A stretch of 64,000 nucleotides of DNA from positions 72,207-136,206 of the forward strand of contig VWZL01000193.1 of NCBI GenBank assembly GCA_013396915.1, given 5' to 3'. The DNA comes from Stercorarius parasiticus (Eukaryota > Chordata > Aves > Charadriiformes > Stercorariidae). The notes beneath the pieces were generated by a model that saw only the letters and a list, made by a program, of their open reading frames with translations, searched no databases and was not told the origin of the DNA. How positions within the stretch are numbered: position 1 is the first letter of the stretch; each line of letters opens with the position of its first letter. Of the stretch, positions 12,701-25,599 are shown in pieces. Position numbers and translations under genes: made by a program.

Positions 12701-15700
12701 GTTGTTAATGAAGGAGACCCGTAACCACCACCCAGGCACAGGCACCACTGGTGGGCCAAGTCACAGGCAACTTGTTTGTAAAGTAAGGTTAGCATGACGC
12801 TTCTCAAACTTCACTTTCCTTTTATGGGTTCTTTATTTTATTACATTTATTATCTAAAAACATAAAGTATTCAAACACTTGAGGAAAACCCCATAAAACC
12901 CAACTGACTCGCTGGCTAGAGAAGTGAGATCATCACTTGACTGCTTGCTTGTTTCCCCCCATGCCCCCCAGAGATCTACAGTGGGTAAAACTTGAGGAAC
13001 TACAGCCAAGATTTCCTGTGATATAGTAGTCTTATTGTTGTCAAAAAGTCCTACAATTTCTGTGGATTTTCAATGCGATGGCCGTACACACGCTCTTTCA
13101 CATTCACTTTGCATATGGTAGCCCACACGCTCATGGTGGTCATGCACTGTGGTCCTGCAGCAAGTCTGAGGCATTTTCAGCAGCGTTGGGCTTGCTCTGT
13201 AGGTTTATACTATGCTAAATTGCATTTCATAGCCCTGTTGAGGGGACTATATATTCCTATGGATTACAATCCCTTCAAAAACAGTTTACCTAAAGGGTTT
13301 AAACAGGGCATTCATGTAGATTCCAACTGACTCAAATATTTCTAACATGCGGTGCTGCTCTGGACAGACTTTCTGTGCACTATTTGTATAGGGGAGAGTA
13401 AAATCTGAATCCAAATTTTTAACTTGATGGTTCACTGCCATGATTCCTATACATGCAACTCCACCGTTTTGCTGGGCCAGCCCTTGCACTAGTTTGTGCA
13501 TTGAGGGTTAGGTCTGGGCTCTCCTTTCTCGTGTTTTGTGAGTGGTTGGATCTTGTGTCTCCTCTTCACTAAGTATTCTACATACTTCCTAGTGCTGCCC
13601 AGCGTATTGGGTAAGAGGTTTTGGCTACACACTCTTCTGGCACTCAGGAGACCTTTCCCAGATTATCTACATCTGTGTTTTGTAGTGTAAGTAGCTGGAA
13701 TACGAGAATGATTGATTCCTTATTCTCTTATTCTCCCATTGTCTGCAGGTAGAGGATTGTCCATCATCCAGCTCTTCATGGTGACTCCTGCCTCAGTAAA
13801 GAGCTCAAACAGTTTCTGAGCACCGTAGCACCAGGAATTCCTCCTTCTCACTACAGAGGCTCGTCTTTACTAATTTTCTGAAACACTGAATTGTGCAAAT
13901 GGGCCAGTGTTTTGATTATTTCATTTTGCCTGTTCCTCGAGGAAATCCATACCTATGGAGAGAAGAGACACTTAATGTGTTTATATCTGTGAGAAATTTT
14001 AATTTATTTTACTCAGAAAGTGAAATCCTGTCTCTTGAAGGTCTTTCCCAAAACCTGCCTTGTTTTATTTCCCCAAGAAAAGCTCTGTGTATCTGTTTTC
14101 AAACTTCATATTGGTGATGGTTGCCTATAAGAAAAAACTGGCCTGCTTATTTAAGCTCTGTCATTGTATATGAAATGAAAGCTTTTATTGTATCATGTTA
14201 CATATATGGTGAGGTAGGAGTGAGAGTGTATAAAAGAAGTCCAGTATCTACATTTGTTCATTCAGTGCATCACCGTATTTAGTTGCCTATTCACATGAAA
14301 CAATAATGCTTTTGTATAAAGCTGATGCTTAAAATCTAGTCTACCATGTCGTTCTTATTCTATGTTATTTTCATTTTCTTAATGCTTGCTTTACACTTTG
14401 CAGAGATACGAAAGTGTCTCACTGTTTTACTTAACATCTGGTTGGGAGAGGCTTTGCCAGGGAAGAGGGGATAATAACGTAGTGTGAAAAGAAATGTGTA
14501 CGGATGTCACGCACCGAGCTCTGGTAGAAGTGACATGTTTAATGCCACTCAGCTTTATTTGTTACTAGTGTGCCAAGGGGTCTCTTTTGTGCACACTGAA
14601 TCCTAGCAGTGTCAATGTATTTATCTAAGTGTGCTTGTATGCCAGAGAATTACACCGTGGTATGTACTGGTGATAAAACTGGTTAGACTCTATATCTGAG
14701 CCTAGTTAGAAGTGATTTTGAAAGTTTTTCCTTTTTTCACTGGAAGAAAGTTTACCTAAGAATAAAAGTTTTGATGATAATTGGAATAGGTGTTTCCTAC
14801 CAAATTACTCCATAACATAGAGTTGCTAAATAAGAATCATGGTCAAATACTTGTGTGTCAAATTCTCCTAATGTAAAGGAACTTAAAGTAAAAAGTAGAG
14901 CTGCTTACACTGTTCTCCTGCCTTCACTACATCTTTCATCGTAAAGTATTTGCCCCCGACTGTCCCCAGGCTCGTCCTGCCTGCCTTCTTCTTACAAGTT
15001 TTAAAGGTAAAAAATAACACTGCCTCGAGAGGGCTGCAGAGCCCAGGCAGTTAATCTGGCAGAGACTGTCCTCAGGGACACGTCTTCCAGTTTTTAAAGC
15101 TACTTCCAGATTAAATGGCCATCCAAAGCTGGGTCTTTTCTGCAGCACCATTGCGGACTTTCAGCTACCCTAGTTAGTATCATTAAATGTGCAGAGTATG
15201 TCCGGATATACCGTCTGTTCAGCGCTCATCTGATGTCTAGGTTGTCACACGTACTTCAGTACCAGAAAACTCGCGTGCCACAGATCTACTCCCAAATAAT
15301 TACTTTTTTTTTTTTCCTTTTTGCTTTTTACAAAAAGCAGCCTTTTGCCTCTGGAGGTTGCTTGCTAAGCTGCAAACTTCAGCTCCCCTCTGATATCTTT
15401 TCTCTGAAAATCAGCTGTTGGCCTTCTGGATCAAAAGCTGAGCTGGTGTAAATTGGTGGAGGTGGCTGGAGCTGAGCCGGCAGCATTAGCCAGGTCCCCC
15501 TCGTGGAGGCAGAGGCATTCACCCATGACACAAGCCCAGCACTCAGGCAGGAGTACGCCGTGGAACAGCATCTCCTTCTTTATGCTTTTTCCCTATCCAC
15601 TTGCTTTTATTGGAGCACTATGTAACTACATAGATATATTGGTACCTTAAGCATATGACTGCCTTAGAAGAAGAACAAAACTCCCATATATTTATATAAA

Positions 15701-15986
15701 ACACAAGTTTGAGTATTCACAGAGGAAGAAAAATGTCCAAAAGAGCATTCAAGTGAATTGGTGAGATGTGCATACAAACACACATTCACGCACAGGATGC
15801 CCAAATCAGTAAATAAGGTCTATGCACAATTTTATGTGTTTCAATTTGCCATACCTCCATACAAAATAAATGTGAGTAAATATGCGACATAGAACTTCAT
15901 ATAGATATTAAAGGATTCTGATAAGCTAAAAAAAAAAAAAGTTTTACTTTTCTGTATTATAGGCAATTATCTTTTCTGTATTGTAG
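9776..15986. other. Long unassigned stretch
   Basis: More than 6 kb with no recognisable mobile element, RNA gene or supported gene. It is AT-rich, with A runs near 11498 and 15928-15940 and T runs near 11033, 11124 and 15305. Open frames up to about 120 codons (for example 10862-11227 minus) lack domain features and are compatible with chance. A perfect 11-bp inverted repeat (10231-10241 and 10272-10282) is noted among the rejected items. Confidence 0.5.
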
Positions 15987-15987
15987 G
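15947..15987. repeat. Short tandem duplication at the CR1 5' junction
   Basis: CTTTTCTGTATTATAGG (15947-15963) is repeated 24 bases later as CTTTTCTGTATTGTAGG (15971-15987) with one mismatch. The second copy ends exactly where CR1 similarity begins. It may be a local duplication formed at or near integration, or chance. Confidence 0.6.
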
Positions 15988-17325
15988 AAATCATAGACCC
16001 ATCAGCCTTACTTCAGTTCCTGGGAAAGTTATGGAACGAGTCCTCCTGGGGGCTATCACAAGTCAAATGCAGCATGTGATTGGGAAAAGCCAGCACGGAC
16101 TCCTGAAGAGCAAACTGTGCTTGATAAACCCGATCGACAAAATAACCTGCTTGGTTGATACAGGGCGAGTAGTGGTCATTGTCTACCTGGATTTCTCCAA
16201 GGCTTTCAACACATTTCCCCACAGCCTCCTCCTAGAGAAACTGATGTGTTATGGTCTAGACAAGTAGCCTGTGTGGTGGGTGGGGAACTGGCTGACAGCC
16301 TGCACCCAGAGGGCGGTGGCAAATAGCTTCTTTTCAAACTGGCAACCTGTCACAAGTGGGGTCCCCCAGGGATCGATATTGGGCCAAATGCTGTTTAATA
16401 CCTTCATAAGTGATCTGGATGATGGGATCAAGTGTATCCTAATGAAGTTTGCTGATGACACCAAACTGAGTGGGGAAGTGGACACTTCAAAAGGGAGATA
16501 CACCCTGCAGGAAGACCTGGATAGGCTGGAAGAGTGGGTTAACAAGAACCTTATGATGTTCAACAAGGACAAATGTAAGGTCTTGCACCTGGGAAAAGAT
16601 AATCCAGCATAGGCTGGGATCTACCTGACTGGGGAGCAGCTCTGAGAAAGGGACCTGGGGGTCCTGGTGGACAACGAGCTCAATATGAGTGAAAAATATG
16701 TTGCTGTGGCAAAGAAAGCCAACAGGCTGCTGGGTTGCATCAACAAGGGCATCACCAGTAGAGATAAAGGCGGCATTATCCTACTCTACTCAGCACTTTT
16801 CAGGCCCCACCTGGAATACTGTCTTCAGTTGTGGTCCCCGCTAAACAAAAAAGAAGTGGACAGGGCTGGAGAGGGTCCAGAGAAGGGCCACAAAGGTGAC
16901 CAAAGGACTGGGAAGCCTGCCATATGAGGAAAGGCTGAGAGAACTGTGTTTGTTCTGCCTTGAGAGAAGGCGGCTTAGGGGAGACCTTATCATCACATTC
17001 CAGTATTTAAAGGGTGGCTACAAGGAAGATGGAGACTCCCTTTTTACAAGGAGTCACATGGAAAAGACGAGGGGTGATGGGTACAAGTTACTCCAGTGGA
17101 GATTCCAATTGGACACGAGAAAAATTTTTCGCAATGAGAACAATCATCCACTGGAATAATCTCCCCGGGGAAGTGATGGATTTCCCATCAAAGTGATCCT
17201 CATCACTTTCAAGATTCAGCTGGACAGGGTGCTGGGCCGTCTTGTCTAGACCATGCTTTTGCCAAGAAATGTTGGACCAGATGACACTTGAGGTCCCTTC
17301 CAATCTAGTATTCTACAGTTCTATG
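15987..17325 (+). mobile_element. CR1 LINE, 5'-truncated, with broken reverse transcriptase
   Basis: This is the longest element in the window, about 1.34 kb. It starts inside the reverse-transcriptase domain and runs to the 3' tail. Readable motifs in order are LDFSKAF (16187-16207, with the first catalytic Asp), SGVPQGS (16355-16375), FADD (16448-16459, catalytic Asp pair), KVLHLG near 16580, RPHLEYC near 16803, [13 protein letters not shown] near 16915 and WNNLPGEV near 17153. The tail at 17310-17325 (ATTCTACAGTTCTATG) is the CR1 terminal repeat. The frame is interrupted by stops at 16265-16267 and 16610-16612 and another near 16645, and by frameshifts around 16850-16895 and 17130-17150. 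The N-terminal endonuclease and the start of the RT are missing. It is a dead copy of intermediate age. Confidence 0.95.
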
Positions 17326-20300
17326 TTTTGCTGTGAATGATGAGCTGTGGAAGAGTAGGATCATGGGCTTTCAGGGAGCAGCGGGACCAAGAACTAAATG
17401 CTACTGGGCCAGCGACTGACAGCCCCGAGGTTAGCTGAAGCAGGGTGCTGAGGCCATGGGTAGGGTGGGAGGAGGCTGGTCATGGCCAGTTAGGCTTCTT
17501 GGTTCCTTCAGGACCCTGAGGCACATGTTTTTGGGCAAATATCCAAGCAAAAAAAGACTCAGCAGCAGTTTGAATGATACCAGTAAATACTTAGTTTTTA
17601 AATTACCCTTCAAAATGCATGGGGAGGGTGAGTTTTTCAGGTGACTATCCTAAATGTCTTGCACACATGCACGCACAAAGGAAGACAATTTTAATTATAT
17701 TTTCGTGGGAGTCCTGCTGTCAGCGTAATCATAAACTCTGATGTTTCTCATCAGCTGAGCTCTAGTTAGAAATGAAACATCTCAGTGTGACAGCAAAAAG
17801 ATTTCATGAGCGCACCGGTCGTCCCCTGGTACAGTGGATTATAAAAATGTTCTCACTACACAGGCATTCGATTCTTGTGATTAAATGCATTTCACAGTGA
17901 AGGGAAACATATCATCTGGCTCCATTGGTTGTGACAAAATGGGGGAATTTAAGCAAAACGGGAGGGCTTACATACTAAGACTGCGGTAGTGTCTTTAAGC
18001 AAACCTGCAATTACTACTACACTAACTGTCACGGCCTTTCAGAAATGGAAACAATATTTTGCTCAAACCCTGAAATTCCAAGACTACCTGTATCTTGTCT
18101 TACCCTACACAGTTCTTCAGCTCTGATCTCCTTGTTCCAAAATGACTAAAATGCAGCTTTCCCCGCCATATTTCTTCAAAGAGCCTGCAAAGTTTAATAA
18201 TTTAATATGTTATATTTTGAGTCCCTAAAATGCTAACAATTTGGCTGTCACCGCATTCAAGTGGACAGAAGCAAGACAAGAAGTGCATCCTTTCTTCTGC
18301 CTCCTTGCACTGGCTGAAGACCCACAGCCCAGGAGATCAGAGAGTGCAGAGTTGAACCTCTACCACCACAAGCATGCGCCAGCGAGATATCCCAGCCTGC
18401 AGCCATGCCGCTATTGGTGTTCCATACAACAGCAGGAGGAAGACTGTAAAATGATTGCAAAATCCTCCCCAATGTACATTTATATGGACTTTCTTACCCC
18501 TGTAAGAAGGTGCATAATAACATGGGAAAAAATATAATAGTAGTAAACCAAAATTTACAGTTGCCTCTTTTTTGTAAATTGCAAGAGAAAAATTATCCAG
18601 TCTGCAACCCACAAAATAGTCATTTTAAAGTTGTTTTATCAAGGAAATTGTTAATCCTTGATTACAGGGAGGCGGGGAAAGAATGGGTGATTCTTTGATT
18701 AAAAAGATCAAGAGACAATATTTTAAATCTGACAGTGTTAAAGATTCCAAGGAAATGCTTGTAGCTTATTTCCAGCTACAGAGTTTGTCAATAACACGTG
18801 GCACAATTTGGCATAAAAACAAAGCGACGATAACTCAGAAGTCTCTTCCCCAGCTTTTCCTGCTAATGACAATGTTATGTTTCAGAAACCTGAAATACAT
18901 TTTTTAAATCCAGATTGTTCTCTGGGAGCATAAGTTATGCTAAGGAAAAATTTACTCCTGATAATAATTTTACAAAGACCAACAGAAGGAAAAATATTTT
19001 CCTTGAAAAACTTCTATTTAGCCTAAATAAAGGCTGCAAAAATAGGCTCTAAATTTAGTGCTTTCCTTGCTGTTAATATTAGGAACAGCATTGTACACAC
19101 TTCTTTATTCCTTGAGGTATACTATTCGATCATAAATCAAGTCCTTGTCCCAAGTATTTATCGTTAGCCTAATGTCATTTTCCTCACCATCCTGTTTTAC
19201 TGTTTTGGAAGTCTGTCTACCCTATTAAAATTACTTCTTTAAAACACTTGATGAAAAAAGGTTCTGAAAATCTTCTCTTCTTTCTTGTGGAACATTTTTA
19301 AACAGAAGGTGTCACTTAGTTCCCTGTGCCCCTGTTAGTACTCTTTTATTTCTTATTTTTCTCTATAGGTTTTAATTTAAAACATGCACTGTTATTTCTG
19401 TTGGCTCGCTCTGCTATACCCAACTGCGACATCCTTTTCCAAAATGCCCACACAATAAAAGTTACTCAACCATAAAAAATTTAATTTAAGTAATGTAAGG
19501 TTGACATTAACATCAGATTTAAGGGTTTGGCTTAAATTTATAAACACAAGGAAATTCCAGGCACTGTAAATTGAAGTTGAAAAAGGTTCATTCATTCTTT
19601 CATTGAGAAAGATTACAATGATATCAGTCTATTTATTTATCCCATCAGTCTCAAGCTCTGAATTTTCTTCCTTGCTCTGAGTCAAACAGTCAGTGCTGTC
19701 AAAGAGAGTTTTGTGTGAATGAATAATTTTGGGGAAGTGCAGTTAAAAAAAAATATTTATTTTTTTTTTTTAATTCGAGAAATTCTGAAAGTGCCCTGAC
19801 GTACTTTAGTAACCAAAGAGTAATTGAAATCTGCTACATTATCAGGATTGGAGTGTGCTTAAAGACAGCTTCATTGACATGACAGGATCTTTACCTGGGA
19901 GAATAAATGCCCAAGGGAGGACGTGAGCAACTTCCCTGCCTCCAGCTGGAAGACGGGTTGCAGAATCAGGCCTCCAGGTGGGTGCAGCCTCTCATGCCCA
20001 GGCTTTCCTGGGACATTGCAGTTCACAAATCATTAGTGGATAGACTGCAAAGCCTTCTAGGGAACTACTGCAGTCTCATGGGTCAATACAGGACAGCGGT
20101 GGCTCTTCTTGAGGTAAAAAGCTGCACAGAAGGTGAGAGACTCTTTTTACTTATACAGATAGATGAACAGATGAATAGATAGATAGATAAAGAGTGATTA
20201 CTCAGTGCTCCTGAATAACCTATATATTGATTTGTTTTAAAAGCCTGCTGAAATATTCACTTCCTGCACATCCATTGGAAATTAAATCTCATTATAGCAT

Positions 20301-21099
20301 ATGTATGCTGTACACCTTATACACCAAAACACAAACACAGACAGTTTGGCGGGAGGAAAAGTGGTGTTAATGAAGCAGTTAGATCTAAAATAAAGTATTT
20401 CTTTGAAACATTATTGTCATATCAGGTTTTATTCCGGGAGAACATTGCCTGCTTTGAAATCACAGGTCTAGTCAATCTGTAATGGCAGGGATGACAGACA
20501 CACAGCGCTCCCTATGCAGAAACCATGGTGATGGTCACCTTATACATGTGAATAAGTAAATAAAGTATATTACAGTAACAACAGCTAGACTTCCAAAATG
20601 TAAGGGTGGAACAGAATAATCGGCTAATCGAGATTTTGGAAAAGTAAGGATTTTTTATTAGATGTGTGATTATGAGTTATCAGAAGCTTTGAAGCTTTGA
20701 ATCTTTTAAAGCTTTGAGGGATGGAGACCTAAGTGGAGAAAAATAATGCCATTGTGGCTATAATAATTAAAAATAACCAAAAGAACAAATAAGTAATACT
20801 ATGTAGATCAGCTTCTTTTTGTTGTAGAACAAAATACTCATGTACTTACACTAAACAGATTTAAACTTTATAAATTTTTATTATGGCCCAATTCTTTTAG
20901 AAATGGCTACAGTTTTACTATTATTTTATTAAAAAAGTAAGTTAATGAGTTCCCAGCAGTTCCTGTGGCTTCCTACAATATCTCAGACTAGAGACAGAAA
21001 TTGCAGTGATAAGGCAGAAAAGGAGTCTGGCAGGTAAGAAGTACATAATGGATGTTGATTTTTCATATCCGTTTGGTTTGATTTTGGTTCTGGCACTGA
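17326..21099. other. Unassigned DNA after the CR1 copy
   Basis: No further element or gene is recognised. 17.7-18.0 kb contains dense transcription-factor-like words (E-box CAGCTG, inverted CCAAT in CCATTGG) and would be a reasonable place to look for conserved non-coding sequence, but by eye this is weak. A GATA-type microsatellite lies at 20156-20190. Confidence 0.45.
20156..20190. repeat. (AGAT)n microsatellite, imperfect
   Basis: Repeated AGAT units with GAAC and GAAT interruptions are visible directly. Confidence 0.8.
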
Positions 21100-21169
21100 A
21101 CCTTCTCCATCTCTGACCTTTAGCGAAGCTGGCGTTCTCTCTCTCAGACACAAACAAACCACGGTATGG

Positions 21170-21500
21170 CGACCTGAACCCCGGGTGCCTTTACCGATGC
21201 CTGAACTGCGGGCGAATAGCACATTGCGCCATGGTTTCAAGACAGTGGAGGAGACACAAACTGGATGATCCCCGGGAAGGATTTGCCGCACCGGTTTTGC
21301 CTGTCCCCATCTGTGCCGGCGGGGCGGGAGAGGGGCTGGAAGCTGCCCCAGCACCCTGCTTCAGCTGGAGGGAGTGCTCCCCCCTCCATCCCCGCCTCCC
21401 CCGGGTGAAAGGGGGGTGCCACGCTGTGTAAATTTGGTCAGATTGCCAATGTACCCGTCCACATTCTCCGTCTCGGTGCAATGCTCCATGACAACAAGGT
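21170..21500. promoter_or_regulatory. CpG-rich block, borderline CpG island
   Basis: By hand I count about 17 CpG dinucleotides in roughly 320 bases, with GC near 58 percent, giving an observed/expected ratio of about 0.6. The flanks are AT-rich and CpG-poor. Open frames on both strands here are a by-product of the GC content. Together with the TATA-like box at 21586 and the X-box at 21785 it forms a plausible promoter or enhancer. No downstream gene is visible, so its target is unknown. Confidence 0.4.
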
Positions 21501-21585
21501 GAGACGGCAGAGGTTACCCGAACAGCTGCTTCCTAAGCCAGAAATTCCAGGCATTGAAAACCATCTGTCTATACATTCACAAATG

Positions 21586-21593
21586 TATATAAG
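21586..21593 (+). promoter_or_regulatory. TATA-like box
   Basis: TATATAAG followed by GG fits the TATA consensus well and lies about 85 bases downstream of the CpG-rich block. A pyrimidine initiator-like word (CCACTCC) occurs at 21625-21631, slightly further downstream than the usual 30 bases. In AT-rich DNA such boxes are common, so only the context makes it of interest. Confidence 0.25.
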
Positions 21594-21784
21594 GGCAATC
21601 TATCAGGCTGCGGCACTGCAGCTGCCACTCCATCAGGCCTGCTTCCTTTCTCCAGGCTGAACAATAAGAGCTAGTTCTTCACTTTGTGTCACACAGAATG
21701 GCTGATTTGATTAAGTCCCCAACTCTCATTATGCTAGGTAGGGGTGTAGAATTTCAATGATAATCCATAATGCATGACCAGTTT

Positions 21785-21798
21785 GTCGCCATGGCAAC
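21785..21798. promoter_or_regulatory. RFX X-box palindrome
   Basis: GTCGCCATGGCAAC matches the symmetrical RFX-family X-box GTTGCCATGGCAAC at 13 of 14 positions. RFX1-4 dimers bind this element in promoters and enhancers of ciliary, neural and immune genes. Flanking words include TAATCC (paired-class homeodomain) at about 21761 and a CATAATT core nearby. A 14-base match with one mismatch is expected about 0.01 times in 64 kb of random sequence by rough calculation. Function is inferred. Confidence 0.5.
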
Positions 21799-21899
21799 AT
21801 AAATTCAAGGTTACTAGCTCAGACGCATAATTGGGTGTGCATTGAGTGCTGAAGAAGGGCTGTTAAAATTCTTGTCATAGAAGAGTAGCATCCATCATA

Positions 21900-24800
21900 C
21901 TGTCTGAAATTGCAAAGTACTCATAATCAGAAAGAAAAATCCTTGGAGAAAAATGTTAATAAAATAACGATTACATCTAATATAATTGTTTAAGTTTAAA
22001 AAACCAAAGTGGTTAAAGTATTTTAGCTAACAAGAATGGAAAAGGCAACTCATTAAACGCAGAAGACTTTAGTTGAACATTCCCCACCCCCCAATATTTG
22101 CATTGTAAGATGGACCCAAAGCAGTTCAGCTCTGAATCTGACTGATTAGCTCAGGATCTAATCCATATGATACAGTAAAAGATGACGCTTCGCACGCAGA
22201 CGGCACACTGTTATAGGCATCGTTTGTCCAGTTTGATCTTTTGTGGGTAAACATTATCTTCAAAATTAGCTGCACTAAGAGGACTTTTGCATGCTGATTT
22301 TTTTAATTTTTTAGATGTTGCCCTGAATTATTGCACTATACAGCAGCCATTTTAACTACCCAAGATGAAATAGGTAAGGTCAAATTGAACAGATGGAAAC
22401 AAGACATTTAAAATCAGACTGAGACAAGCTCTAACATGTATATTGTAGGGAGTGATCTTACTCCAGCAGGTGGATGGAATAGATGACCTAGAAAGGCTTT
22501 TCTTTTTTTTTTTTTTTTTTTTTCTCTCTCATTTCTATGCATTTGTGACTGCAACATACCTGAAACCTGGCATTCAGTATATTATTTTAACGTGGGGAGG
22601 GGCTTGGTTTTTCCTTTTTTAAAAATATTCTATTATACATCTCTTTTCCTCTAATACTGGCAAGATAGATGTGACGTTTGCATTACTTATTCCCAAACAA
22701 GTCTTGTTTTGATGACCATCTTTGCAAGGAAGAATAGGGAAATGAGATTTTACACGATCACTACCAAGATGTCAGGGACGTAAACCTAGCATGTCATTCC
22801 ATGAAGAAAGATCATTACTAAATGAATATTTTCCTCAGCTCCAACCCCATTTTCCTTGATATTGTCTGACTTCTATGTATCTGTTTTATAGCCTTGGTGA
22901 ATTCTGGCTGAGATGCTTCAGCATATGGTTTTATTTATTATGATTTCTAGTAGAATTTGACATTATTTCAATGTATATATCTGTAGCAATATTAGGAGAG
23001 TTTCTTCAAAGGAATGAAACCTCCATTTATGCCTTTAGAGTCAAATCTGCCCCTTGCTTCTGGGACTGAGCTTTTATCTAATTCTGTTGAAGATACTCAT
23101 GATTCGTTGGGTGAATTGCTTAAAAATAACAATAGAAAATTCCCATTACATGGAAGTGGAAAGGCTCGGTAAAGAAACCATTATTCCAGCATGGATTTTC
23201 TGCAAAGATTGAACTAATCTCTTCGGGATTTCCAGATTTCAGATTCCACTGTTTTCTAATCTGCTCTGCATTTACATTTTGCAAACAGAAATTGTAGGGA
23301 ATTTAGTGTAAACATAATTAAAACTGTAAAATTATAAGAATTTTAAAAGAATGTTTCAAAGGGTGTTTGGTGTCGGCTATTTTTTGTACTTTTGCAGGTT
23401 TATTTCTGAAACGATTATATTTTGAGAAATAACGATTTTATTAACAAAATTGCATTGTTTTTATGAGGTTAGAAAATATGGACACTAACTTGTAATTTTC
23501 AAAAATTAATTCTTGCGCCGAACTGTACAGCTTCTTTTCTGAAGAAGTGAGTCTAAGTCATGCTGGCTTGTCACCATTTTAAAATTGTTCAGATCTGCAA
23601 CTAATTTCCATTACAGAAAAATGTGCTGGATCATAAGCCTATACGTACCTTGTAGGCAGTAGGATTTTTCACGTGAGTGAGAAACGGCAATATCAGATCC
23701 TACAGTAATGGAGGCTATGGCTGTATTATACTGGATTCATTTTGTCTGTGTGTAAGACCTGTTTTTGTACATAAAACCATATATTACTGTTCAATATCAA
23801 GATAGGACTGTATGTTCAATGATGTGTTTTATTTCAACACAGCCTGGCTTAATATGAAGCTTGCAAATATCGCATCTGGAGGTGTATTCTCCTCTTGATG
23901 TGCACATGTAATTCCAATTAACATTAAGAATGTTAATGAGAATATGCCCCTCTAGGGGCTGGAGAGGGGGAGGTGAGGGAGCAGGTTTGTACTTCTGATT
24001 TAAATAACAAGTGACTTTTGTGGAGAATACCAGCATGTGGTCTCATGCACTTATATTGTGGAAATGCAGTGGCTCTGAATGAGAGCGCAGGATTTATACA
24101 TTGATGCTCAGTGATGCTTAGCCAAGTGAACCCGTTGTTGGGGGCAAATATTAAATCCCAATGTGCCTTCTCCAGGAAGCAGTATTTTTTAAAATGTCTA
24201 GTTCAGTATTTGTGCACAGACCCAAAAGACTCTACTGCGAGAGAATGGGCTGTGTTTTGTGATTTATTTTTTTTTAAAGACTAGCCTAGTTTGAAAGAGT
24301 GAACCATTTAATTACTTGTTGTTTCTCAAGTATGCAGAATGTATAGAATAGCTTCCAAGGCCTTAAGCGGCAATGTGCTCCTATGCTTTGATTAATTTAC
24401 TCGATGTTCTTTTAGTATTCCAAGGAAGAATTACATTTAATATCAGATTTCAAAACAACAACTATATCCAACTAAAAATGGCTATTAAATCATTATCTTT
24501 TCTTTGAAAGTGTGATGTCATTGGTGCTATTTTGAGGAATCCTGTTTAAGCGGAGTAAGAGTAACTATAGCACTTCCATTTCTGAAAACGGAAGGTAACA
24601 GATTGTGAAGTGGTTTTAAGGCAAGAAGGTATGCAATGTATATCTTATAATTGCAAGAAAATGTGGTTAATAGATTAAATGGAATTACCATTTTATTTTA
24701 ACGGATGAAAACAGAGATGGTGTTTATGTGTGGATATATTTTCCCATGTTATTTAGATACAAGATAAAACCATAATGCAGCAAACAAGGATAGCATGCAA

Positions 24801-25533
24801 AATGGCTATGAACAAAAAAATAGAAAAAAGAAAGAAAAAATCCTTTACTGTACTAAGAAATTATTTATCTTTTACTTTTTTTTTTCTTCCTGATAATGGT
24901 TATTGCAAAACATAAAAATGACCAAGAAATAAAAAGACATATTACTGTTTGATGCCCCATCCAACTCTTTTGTTGTCAGTGACAGAAAAAGATATCCCAA
25001 ACAATATAATTTATCTGTTTTGTCAATTTTTTCTGCATAAACTTTCTGCATGCCTTTTCAATTTACACATGGAGAAGTGCTGTTCATTTCATTGATCTGA
25101 CATGTCACATTTCATTGTGTTGATTTCAATGCAAGTGCTATCACAGGATGTGCACGATGCAGCCAGCAGGATACATTAAAAATGTAAAGTGAAAATGTGT
25201 TTTTTGTAGATTTCTTTCACCGTGACATTTTTTAGGTCAAACAGTAGAAAAGCTGTTATTTGAATAGCTATCTTGTACACTTTACCTGTTGGATTTGGTA
25301 TTTGTAAAACGTGTATTTTGTAAGTACACAGCGGTGTATTTGAAATGACAAAATACCATGTGCCCTGATGTTTTAGCTTATTCACAGCCTGATCATACAA
25401 TCTTGGTTACTTGGGTAACTCGTGGCTTTTAATAAGACTATTATGGACAATAAGAAATGTCCCTGTGTTTAGGGAGTATAATCTAAGATTTAGAATTGTC
25501 TTTCTCCCACCTCAAATAATTCTGTATGAAATC
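21900..25533. other. Unassigned AT-rich stretch
   Basis: No repeat family or gene is recognised. A 25-base T-rich run lies at 22498-22523 and A/T-rich low complexity at 24795-24885. 22.14-22.38 kb has a mixture of homeodomain, FOX-like (GTAAACA) and GATCTTTTG-type words and could be conserved non-coding DNA. I cannot test that here. Confidence 0.45.
22498..22523. repeat. Poly-T tract
   Basis: T-rich homopolymer with one C interruption. No retroposed sequence is recognised beside it. Confidence 0.85.
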
Positions 25534-25599
25534 GGGGGGGGGGGGGGGGGTTNNNNNNNNNNNNNNNNNNNNNNNNNNNNNNNNNNNNNNNNGGGGGGG
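25534..25599. other. Assembly gap of 40 N flanked by G runs
   Basis: Seventeen G (25534-25550) and TT precede 40 N (25553-25592), and seven G follow. The round gap size next to homopolymer G suggests sequencing drop-out or a mis-sized gap over a G-rich tract. An open frame crossing the gap is artificial. Confidence 0.95.

Noticed and set aside
16249..16572. 107-codon minus-strand frame
   Set aside because: It is the antisense shadow of the CR1 reverse-transcriptase region.
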